Shown piece after piece: positions 10,651-22,205 of a stretch of 26,416 bases of DNA (positions within the stretch are counted from its first letter, which is position 1; each line of letters starts with the position of its first letter). The notes beneath the pieces are model-generated. The model was not told the origin of the DNA and ran no database searches. It was given only the letters and a program-made list of their open reading frames with translations. Position numbers and translations under genes: made by a program. Source of the stretch: Ophiothrix spiculata. Its lineage: Eukaryota > Echinodermata > Ophiuroidea > Amphilepidida > Ophiotrichidae. The stretch is taken from NCBI GenBank assembly GCA_000969725.1, contig JXSR01S074860.1, one strand, 5' to 3'.

Positions 10651-12400
10651 GATCCGATTTTATGCCAAGATCGCTAACCAGACCGTCAGTTTGAAAAAGT
10701 CATAGCGTAAGTTAACAATTTATTGCTGTGAGGTTTACCTATTATCATTGTGGGCAGCATTCTTTTACCATGTTTTAATTCTGTAATTGACAGTTGATTA
10801 ATTAGAAAGCACTGCTTAGATTCAAATGTAAAGAATATGACCATGACTGGTAGCACTTTGATTGTTTCAATCATTACCATGATTACAGAGATTCAAAATC
10901 AAATGCTGATACTAAAAGCATCTTAACAAAAATCTTGAGGTGTTTTTATAATATGATGCACATATACGAGAGCCACGATCACTAAATTGAAGTTCAAGTT
11001 ACTGTTCTCAACACCTACTGATTTTATTGCATTTTTAGTTTTGATTCTATTAAGGTCTTTCTTTGATTCAAATAAGTTTTCACAAGTTTTCATACTTTAA
11101 TATGCCTTAAACTAGTAAACTGGGTTTGCATCAATTATTGTTGAGTAACTGTTTTTTAAACGATTGGAGAGCTATAATTTTCTCTATATACACTGTGTAA
11201 GTACTTTTTTACAACACAGGATGCAAGGCTTACAATTTCAATTTTACCTCCATAAAGAAGCTTTAAATTGTTCAAAGAGTCAATGCAATATAACACATCA
11301 GCCTCTGGCACAGCGGTTTGTATACTCAAAATAACTTGATTGTTTTTATAGCAATTTGGTGGTGAATCAGGGCTAATATAATTTCGGCGAGTTTGTAGAG
11401 AGATTCAAGCGTTTATAAATGACCAACGTATCGACACTTTACGCCCGAAGGCAAGCCGACATATGCCGGTTTATACAATGAGTTAATATCTGATATTTAT
11501 GTGAATTCTGAATAACTTATTGGAGAAACAAGAGAAAAAGAGAGCCCTTATATAATTCTATGAGAGGTAGAACATGAACATTTCCTCCTGATTTAAAATT
11601 AAGAAATTCAGAATTCAACATATTGAAAGATGCTATGAAAAATTAGTGACAGAGAGAGAGGTAGATAAGTTATTAATTAGTTAGATAGATAAATAGATAA
11701 GTAGATATATAGATAGAGAGGGAGAGAGAGAAAGAGAGAGGGAGAAAGAGAGAAAGAGAAAGAGAGAGGGAGAACAAAAGAAATTATACTGACTCCATAT
11801 ATGAGCTTGTGATTACGTACTGCATGATTTAACTGCTAAATATTGATCAATTCTTTAATCAATTTAATTAAAAAGATAGCAAGAACGTCACAAATCGGTG
11901 TAAATGGACTGACACGTTCAATGTTGCCCAGAATTGCATTTTCTTGATTCCATTCTTCGAAAATAAAAAAATTTCAATCTGCAAATGAAAAATGTAACCG
12001 ATTTAAGTCAATATATTGCTTTATATTTTCTCAATGATAAGAGTCAATTTTGCTTGTGATGAAATTTCGTAAAATAGCAAACAAAAAACACGACAATAAC
12101 ATTAACAACAACAACAATAAAAACTAGTGTCGATCACATAACTAGAAGCAACTGACATCTTTTTAAGCATTGAATTATGCAAAACTATAAAAATAGGGAT
12201 GCAACATCTACTGTAATATTTGATAGGTCAAGATATCTGGTTGACACGTGTAAAATCTAAATTGGTTTTAGCGATGTAAAATCTTTCCAGTTTTTAATTT
12301 GCACATCTAGTTATAATCTGTACACATACATGCATGAAAATCTACTTTCAAAAGAACTACCAACCCAAACGCTCATCCCTTAGCAAAATGTACGTAAGTA
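10651..12400. other. Non-coding stretch upstream of exon-1 copy 1
   Basis: This stretch contains the GATA/GAGA microsatellite but no other feature I can name. The reverse-strand frame at 10686-10880 has no recognisable domain. Confidence 0.55.
11648..11775. repeat. GATA/GAGA compound microsatellite
   Basis: An initial AGAGAGAG run passes into TAGA/GATA repeats and then a long purine tract of GAGA and GAAA. It is low complexity, strand-asymmetric and probably length-variable. Confidence 0.9.
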
Positions 12401-12945
12401 TGTAGAAACAGATTATAATGTCTCAGTTGGCTTTGACGTTCTAGTTTTAGCCGGTAACCAACAATCTGTCAAAAGATCAACACATCAACTAAAGGAAAAC
12501 AAAAATTGCGAGACAATCAGTTTATTACTCACCAGATTTATTTCAATTCAGCAAAGGCGAGAACTGACCGACAGACTGTGACTGAGTTTTCTTTGACTTG
12601 CAATGCAATGGGTGTGTTCTTGAAACGTTTAGGTGGGCGTGGTATACTATACTAGCATAGAGGCATCCGACGTGACGAGCAATCTGCAGAATTCTCTAAC
12701 AGCTCAACTGCTCAACGTCGCTTACTACAAACCGGGCAATCTACTTGCTAATGCTTACACGTGGACGATGAACTTGTTATAGCAAGCTTATTTGATGAAA
12801 CACTGCCACTTTTTTCTCACACTGTATTGTAAGATGGATTTGTGATACAATCTTAGTCATTCTACACTGGATGTATATTTTGTGTGCCATTTTGAGAGGA
12901 TTTTTGATTTATTGACAGTATATTTTGTCATTTCAATACTTGTAG
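12401..12945 (+). promoter_or_regulatory. 5' flank of the upstream NK1 exon-1 copy
   Basis: This is the counterpart of the downstream flank. It carries GTGGGCGTGG at 12633-12642 followed by the same TATACTATACTAG string. Around 27 differences from the other copy are visible over about 545 bp, against seven in the 582-bp open frame. Homology to the other copy begins at about 12401. Confidence 0.45.
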
Positions 12946-13498
12946 ATGCCAGATATTTGTTTGAATACAATGCCTTCGCTTGGTGAGGATAAACCCAGGA
13001 GCCCGGGAGAATGTCTTGCAGTAGATGTCGGGTCACCAGCAGATATGACTACCGCCTCGCAGCACATGAGTCCTCTGCGTGAAAATGAACCAAGTGCGAC
13101 TACAGCTATTAGTCCTGTACATCGTTTAGTTTCTCCTAATCAGGAACAATTGGATTATCAATCGGATATAGACAATACAGACAATGTAACTACCAAATGT
13201 CTTGCAAACTCATCAAAATACAATTCATCGCATGTTTTGTCATACAAATGTCACTTGAAAAACAATAACCAGGACAATAATAGACTTAATCGTCAACATT
13301 CAACGTCAACTGTAAATCCACAGCAACGACATGACGAAAGTACATCTAAATTTACACCATTTTCAGTGATGGACATTTTAAATCCCAGGAAATTTAGTAG
13401 TTCAACTTCAACTCTAGCATCACCAACACATCCACTACCAGATGAAATACCCTGGTCCATGCCGTTATCGCCTGCTGTGTTGAGCTGTAAGAGTGATG
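12946..13498 (+). CDS. NK1: NK1 exon 1, upstream duplicate copy
   Basis: This is a near-identical second copy of the NK1 first coding exon, 1801 bp upstream of the other. It keeps the TAG-ATG start context, the 184-codon frame, the EH1-like motif and the GTAAGA donor (GT at 13499-13500), so nothing marks it as broken. Residues 48-58 read E48, P49, S50, I55 and V58, where the downstream copy has V, L, N, V and A. If real, it could splice to the same acceptor at 16712 and give an alternative isoform. It may instead be the second haplotype placed in series, because its homology runs to the very edge of the N gap. No homeobox exon follows it before the next exon-1 copy. Confidence 0.75.
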
Positions 13499-13944
13499 GT
13501 AAGACATCTAAACCCTATTCGGGATAAAACGTGTATCTTAAAATCATCTGGTCAAAGTTGTTTTGTACCATTTTTGTCTGAATTCTTATAATGTGAAATT
13601 TAAATCTTCCTCGTAAAATCAAATATTCATCCTAATGTAAAGTTAACTGTGATTTCGTATTTGTGTATCTGATATTATTTTATTTATGAAAAATCAATCA
13701 ATATTGTAGTCTGAGCAAATTAATGGCTAGAACTACTTTTTGATCTAGTATGTTTTCAATCAATATCTTTCTAATTTATCAATTTTTAATCCATCACATA
13801 TCACATTAGTTTGCTCAATGTTTCCGTAGTTTATATCATATTTGACTGTCATTAATGTGTTAACATTGGTTAACATACGAAAAAGCAACGTCAACAGATT
13901 ACATGTTATAAAGTTCGGCAAATTCACATGAAGACTCATAATTG

Positions 13945-13994
13945 NNNNNNNNNNNNNNNNNNNNNNNNNNNNNNNNNNNNNNNNNNNNNNNNNN
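13945..13994. other. Assembly gap of exactly 50 N
   Basis: This is a run of unknown bases; the round size suggests a placeholder and not a measured length. It separates exon-1 copy 1 from 206 bp of sequence (13995-14200) that matches neither the region upstream of copy 1 nor the region downstream of copy 2. Confidence 1.
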
Positions 13995-14200
13995 CGTCTT
14001 AAGAATATGCCAATTTATTTCACATTTCCTATCATTTTCTTGAAATGAAACTTTGCTGATATTTTGTAGTAAGCACTAGAATTGTGAATATATGTCAAAA
14101 AATCAATTTCGGCAAATTATGACCTTGACATGTATTTTCACCTGTAGCGCAAAATTGAGTTTCTGGCATTTACTGCTCATACGGGCTGGAAGGTCACAAA
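13995..14200. other. Unmatched spacer between gap and exon-1 copy 2
   Basis: This is AT-rich non-coding sequence with no open frame of note. It is not similar by eye to the sequence upstream of copy 1 or to the intron after copy 2. It marks where the two copies diverge on the 5' side. Confidence 0.6.
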
Positions 14201-14746
14201 TGTGCAGAAACAGATTATAATGTCTTAGTTGGCTTTGACGTTATAGTTTTAGCCAGTAACCAACAATCTGTCAAAAGATCAACACATCAAGTAAAGGAAA
14301 ACAAAAATTGCGAGACAATCAGTTTATTACTCACCAGATTTATTTCAATTCAGCAAAGGCGAGAACTGACCGACAGACTGTGACTGAGTTTTCTTTGACT
14401 TGCAATGCAATGGGTGTGTACTTGGAACGTTAAGATGGGCGTGGTATACTATACTAGCATAGAGGCATTTGACGTGACGAGCAATCTGCAGAATTCTCAA
14501 ACAGTTCAACTGCTCAACATCGCTTACTACAAACCGGGCAATCTACTTGCTAATGCTGACACGTGGACGATGAACTTGTTATAGCAAGCTTATTTGATGT
14601 AACACTGCCACTTGATTCTCACACTGTATTGCAAGATGGATTTGTGATACAATCGTAGTCATTCTACACTGGATGTATATTGTGTGAGCCATTTTGAGAA
14701 GATTTTGATTTATTGACATTATATTTTGTCATTTAAATACTTGTAG
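14201..14746 (+). promoter_or_regulatory. 5' flank and probable promoter/5' UTR of NK1 (downstream copy)
   Basis: About 545 bp upstream of the ATG are shared with the upstream copy at roughly 95% identity by eye. The best-preserved part lies around a GGGCGTGG GC-box-like site (14437-14444), followed by TATACTATACTAG. A core promoter near 14430-14470 is plausible but unproven. The sequence just before the ATG, CTTGTAG, also resembles a splice acceptor, so a separate non-coding first exon cannot be excluded. Confidence 0.5.
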
Positions 14747-17274
<2,528 letters not shown>

Positions 17275-17460
17275 ATGTTTGACACGCCACAATTGACATG
17301 AATGACTGGGATTGTTTAAATGACGCAACAATGATAAAGTGCTACAAGGTGCACACACTTCATTGCACCTTAAACATGCCATAAGTAATCACACTTCGAT
17401 TAATCAGTTGTTTCTATAAAAGAAGACTGCAAATAAAAACAAGCGTCATCGGGACTCCTG
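17275..17460 (+). other. Probable start of NK1 3' UTR
   Basis: This is non-coding sequence directly after the TAA stop. It contains an AATAAA at 17432-17437, the first canonical poly(A) signal downstream. No strong GT-rich downstream element follows, so the transcript may extend further, for example to the AATAAA at 17959-17964. Confidence 0.5.
17432..17437 (+). terminator. Candidate poly(A) signal AATAAA for NK1
   Basis: This canonical hexamer lies 158 bp after the stop codon. In an AT-rich genome it could be chance. A second AATAAA lies at 17959-17964. Confidence 0.4.
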
Positions 17461-19306
17461 AACTTACACTCCTTCAAAGATCATCAGACAATAACGTCAA
17501 AACGACTTCGAATCTAAGAGTTGTAAAAGAGAAGCCTGGAGAAATCTTTGATGAATTTTGTTTGTTCAAAGTGAATTTCTAACCTATTTTTATTACTGAA
17601 TCTTTTTGTATCAAGAACAAAAGAATACCAGTGAACGCTTGAGTAGGAAAAGTTTGGGGCACGCACGGGTGTACGTGAAGACATCATGCTGATGTTGTCC
17701 ACCAGTGGACAGATCATGGCTGTTGTTGATATTGATCATGATGAAGATAATGATATCATGAATCGAAAATATTAACATTAAATATACATTGTACGATAGG
17801 CTATATATTTTAATCTTTATGCACAGATGGACATTTCTACTCTACCGAAGGGTGGAGGTAGTTAATATCTCCTAACTTTTGGATTATGCAAAGATAATAT
17901 AAAGAAACTGACTTTGAGTTTTTAAAGCGCTCCGTTCAAAGATATCCTCAATATATGCAATAAACATCCGCATAATCTTAAGATTTGAGACATATATATT
18001 GAAGAATCCCATAATACTTTTCATTATGATAATTCAACAAAAATACATGAACAATTGAATAATAGGTAAGAATGTTAGTACTAACACATACCAATTTTAA
18101 GAAGCATTTTGCACTCGCCAGATTAATTTACACTACAAATTTACACTACAAAATATTTTCGTTTAATAGATCATAATTTTGCAAATCAAAAATTTGGGAT
18201 TACTCTGCTGACTTAAGCAAAATATGAGGATTACTTTTGGAGATGGATGGAGCGCGTAAGTAACTCTTACTTCATCCTTTGCAGTTCTTATGGATTAAAT
18301 TCAAGAGTGTCATTAAATGTGCAGTGTATTCATGTGTTGCCACTGTTTTGCTGGTTGTCATTTATACATTTTAAAAGTAAACATTTCGAGAAAAATATCT
18401 GCATGCTATGAACAAAAACTTATAAGAAAATATTGCAATCACAATATTATTTTCTTTGTGAGAAAAAAAACCTTTAGAGCAATATTTTTAATGCGAAAAT
18501 CTTAATTGGAAGTATTTTATGACGGCCATTTATTACGAAACGCCATGGCCAGTAAAAATGCATGGTATGGTATGGATCCAGTTGATTTAGGGGACACTAA
18601 ACCACACCATGGTACTAAATAACACTATTTTATGGGTTTTAATCGAACACTATGTTGCAGAAAACCGATAACGCAAGTTAGGTTTAACAGAAGTTTAAGG
18701 CTACTTGTGACCAGGCAGGCATTATAAGGAAAAGGTTTGTCAAAAATGATTCAATGATATTATCTGTTTGAAATCGGAATCGGACATTCCTTCAATGATT
18801 CAACCCTGTTTTCACTCTCAATGCATTTTCAAACAATCATTCCCTTGCTTTAATGATATCTATGTCTGGATGACAACAAAACTGTCAGTCTTACTTTCAT
18901 CTTTTGAAAAATGTCATTATGTAGCTCACAATTTATCACAGTAACTTTTCTTTTTGTCAATATTTCTTATGAACATGATTAAGTGTCAACAGGTCCATGA
19001 CCTAATAAAGAAATTTTATTTCAAAAGCAGGATTAAGATGCACATCTTCAAAAGTGTGAATTAATGTCATTAAACATTACAGCATTTTTATGAATAATAT
19101 TCTAGTATATGAAAATACTATTGACTATACAAATATTTAATTCTAAGCCTTTTTCAATAAGTATAACATATTTTATTAGTATAAGATAAATTTCATGTAC
19201 ATTTAATACTTGATATTAAAATCCAGTTGGAAAACATTAGTTAAATAATGTCCATAGTAATAATGTCTAATTGTTGCATTTTTAACTACAATGCAAATCT
19301 TCTGCA
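17461..19306. other. Non-coding stretch downstream of NK1
   Basis: This may include the rest of the 3' UTR; AATAAA occurs at 17959-17964. A small GGTAT/ATGG repeat (ATGGTATGGTATGG) lies near 18562-18575. Nothing else is supported. Confidence 0.55.
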
Positions 19307-19692
19307 TAAAGCCTCTGTCGCATATCACCGTATAGAGCATAAACGTATACGAAATTTATGACTTACAAAACACCGAACATAGTTTCATATACTGACCGTG
19401 TGCAAATGGATATCGAATTGAACGTATAGTTAAGAGCTCTGTCACACATCACGTACTATTAACGTACGCTGGTTTGGAAATACATGTATATCGATTACCA
19501 AACTAGTGTACGTTATTAGTACGTTATTCGTGCGTTTTGTGATGTGTGAGGGACAAACCGTACGGATAACGTATTGAGCGTACTTCTAACGATCACATGA
19601 CGAACAACAATATATAAACCAAAATAATAGTGGGATTGAGTAAGTTAGGCGTAAGATTTGCTCTATACGGTGATGTGTGACAGAGACTCTTA
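19307..19692. mobile_element. ACGT-rich MITE, larger copy with a nested partner
   Basis: Outer ends form inverted repeats of about 30 bp sharing ATCACCGTATAGAGC (left near 19325-19340, right near 19660-19675) and CTCTGTC at the tips. A second pair of related ends lies inside (about 19434-19452 and 19541-19554, core CACACATCAC), so a shorter relative appears to be inserted in or derived from the outer element. The interior again consists of ACGTA-type words. The family also occurs at 9633-9895, 811-874, 1329-1380 and 15885-15972. Confidence 0.72.
19434..19554. mobile_element. Inner ACGT-rich MITE nested in 19307-19692
   Basis: The left end GAGCTCTGTCACACATCAC pairs with the right end GTGATGTGTGAGGGAC. 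The roughly 120-bp body includes GTACGTTATTAGTACG-type words. Its middle resembles the fragment at 15885-15972, which shares the GAAATAYATGTATATC string. Confidence 0.5.
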
Positions 19693-21877
19693 AAAGATGT
19701 GACCATTTTCCACAAATCTCCAGTATATCCATTAATTAAGTTATACTCTGAAAAATGTTGATTTTTTTCAGATTTGGAAAGTTTATTTCTCTGATAAACC
19801 TCTTGTATAGTATCAGTAATATTCAACTATACATATCTGAAAACCAACATATTCTAGACGTAATTGCATTGAAATTGTGCATAAAATAAAAAATAAAACA
19901 AATTATTTTTTCACAGTTTTACATATTTTTGAATATGTCATGTTGCAAAGAAACACGGCTCTTCTTCAAGTATGAACTTGAAGGAGTTATGAATTAAAGG
20001 TGAAAAAAATCTATTTGAATCAGATGCTGGAATGTCACTGCTAGATTTTGTATACTTACACCAGAGGGTATAGAAAAAAATAAACCTTTCTGAGAACTTT
20101 TATTGTGCTGATGAGAATTTTCTGTGCGATTTGTTGAAAAAAAAAAGTATGAATCGTTCTAAAAAATCACTTGTTTTTGACAGTAATTAGACATTCACCC
20201 CCAAATTGGGCTCATTTAGCATGTTTAGTTGTATTTCATCATCTGTCGTCAGAAATTCTCGTGATTTTTATTATCATTATTAGACTTTATACTATTATTA
20301 TTCTTTTAAGCTTAACAATTTTTTTCTGGGATTTCGACCTTTTTTTCGGAAACAGCGCGGCCGCGTTACCGCGGATATCGAAGCCCTGACTTAAACTTAG
20401 CAGACACAACCACAGTTTTTGACATACTTACGAAGTAGAGTCTCTGAATTATATTTTTGTTTTGACTATTAATTTTATGTTTAGAAACATATCCAAAATG
20501 GCGTCAACAGTTTTCTTCCAAAACTCTCTAAAATTTAAGCACTTCGGATAATCCGATATTGTTCAGATATTGCCAGATTGTAGGACAAACACGAAGGAAT
20601 TACAAATGATAAATCATACTTGCTAGCTCAAGCAACGGCAACATAAAATACTCCATGGATATAACAACTTTAACACTAAATTTAACGGTCAAGCGCTTTT
20701 AACGAAAAAAATAATCTTGCTAACATTAATATTCTAAAGTATCAATTGTAATTGACCATGAGCATGTGAAATTTGAATAAGATTGAATGATTCGAACTAT
20801 AAAAAAGTTTAACAGTGACCAAAAGTCGTCAACATATTACCCATTGTTTAAAATAATGGTATCGTCATTTTTAAAGAGAATACCTTGAATGAAATTAATA
20901 GTCAAGACTAGTGTATGATTTATATATGCATCACTCTTCATGTATGCCAAAATATTGTGTGTCATGTATGAGTTTGTAAAATCCTGCAATAAATATGAAT
21001 TACCCAATCACATATTTTCGAAAAACAATCTGAAGATACTTTGTGAACAATTTCACACGATGACATTTGGTCTAACTTTAAAATAAGGTAAAAAGATATC
21101 CCTGTTCGGCCAGGATTTTTTTCTAATAAAATGAAATTCTGGAATGTTTGTGATTTGTCTAATTGTTATCAACGTTTCAGTGTGCGTTAAATTTTCTCCT
21201 TTTCTTTGTTAAAAAGTGGTCATTCAAATTTTAAAATGTAACTGATTACTTGTATATTTTAAATAATTATTGGAAAAATTATTCCATATTGAAATTATGC
21301 TTCTTCTTTTTTTTATACTGAAACTGAATATTGAGGGTATAAATAAAGAAACCGAAGAAATTAGTAAACGGATAACAGATGATGATGGCATAAAGAAAAA
21401 AACAAAGAGATCTCTTTGCCGACCAAATGTATTTCTTAATCACTGTTATAAATTTAAATCTTTTAAAACGCTTTTCTCTTGAGAAGATCAAAAGATTTGT
21501 GCATGTAGGCCTACTTGTCTTCACGGATCAATTAAACCATGTTCAAAGAAAAAAAACAACACCTAGAATGGCCGTGTACATTATGAGACGATCTGGTATT
21601 TATCTCCTAATACGTTCTCCAAGGCCCGTTAAGTAATGTAGCTTAATTACTCGGGAAAGATTAGTATTTTAATTGAAAACTATCTCTAACAGTTATGTCT
21701 TAATAATCAAATGATAATATAACATGGCCTCAACGTTTCGTTAAAGGTATATGTTACATGTCGATAAAGATTTGCAAATGTTATACACAGTTATACACAA
21801 TGATTTTTAATTCATTATCATGATTATTTGTTGTTGAATGCATAAAGAGGCATTAGTGCTTTATAGTAGTATGACCA
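19693..21877. other. Non-coding stretch with one short CpG-rich island
   Basis: The sequence is AT-rich throughout except 20351-20385, where NotI, SacII and EcoRV sites crowd together. Short open frames (20171-20389, 21270-21636) overlap on both strands and show no domain. Confidence 0.5.
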
Positions 21878-22205
21878 GGCCCATAACCAGGAATTTAGTT
21901 GCGGGTGCGGTTTTTCAAGAGTTTCGTTTTGGTCGACCCTTAACTAATTTCAGTCGTTTCCAAAAATGACAACCAAAAAAAAAAAAAAAAAAGCGTTTTG
22001 TACAGTACTTTATGAAAAAAAACCCGACCTTCAAAGAGGTATTTTCGGACTGACGCATTATATTTTCGGACTAGCGCAGTTGTTTTCATTTTCTGACTGA
22101 CGCACCTCTAAGGATAGGAAAAGTGTGTACTCGGACTAACGCAGTATCGGACTAGCGCAGTGTCTGACTAGCGCATTGTCGGACTAGCGGGTGCACCCCC
22201 TTGTT
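21878..22205. mobile_element. Possible transposon remnant containing the CGGACTAGCGCA array
   Basis: The left side reads CCATAACCAGGAATTTAG, then TTGCGGGTGCGG. The right side ends GGGTGCACCCCCTTGTTTC. This recalls the ends of CCAGGATTT/GGGGGTGC-type DNA transposon remnants common in animal genomes. The inverted match is too weak to set boundaries. Confidence 0.3.
22045..22190. repeat. Degenerate tandem array of CGGACTAGCGCA-type units
   Basis: Seven units of roughly TCGGACTAGCGCAG occur. The first units are 20-50 bp apart and the last four only about 15-16 bp apart. Variants include CTGACTGACGCA and CGGACTAACGCA. The array sits just after an A-rich run (21977-21993) and before GGGTGCACCCCC. 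It is CpG-rich against an AT-rich background. Confidence 0.8.

Larger units (their letters stand above)
12401..13944 (+). repeat. Segmental duplication, copy 1 (ends at the gap)
   Basis: This 1544-bp block matches 14201-15746 collinearly and covers 5' flank, exon 1 and the start of the intron. Similarity begins near 12401 and is cut by the N run at 13945. The offset is 1801 bp, rising to 1802 after a one-base T insertion near 15556 in copy 2. Upstream of 12401 the two copies are unrelated by eye. Confidence 0.92.

Noticed and set aside
12946-13527. A 193-residue protein reading through the exon-1 donor to a stop in the intron (also 14747-15328)
   Set aside because: The last nine codons are intronic. 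The GTAAGA donor plus the phase-matched acceptor at 16712 explain the frame, and an unspliced product would lack the homeodomain.
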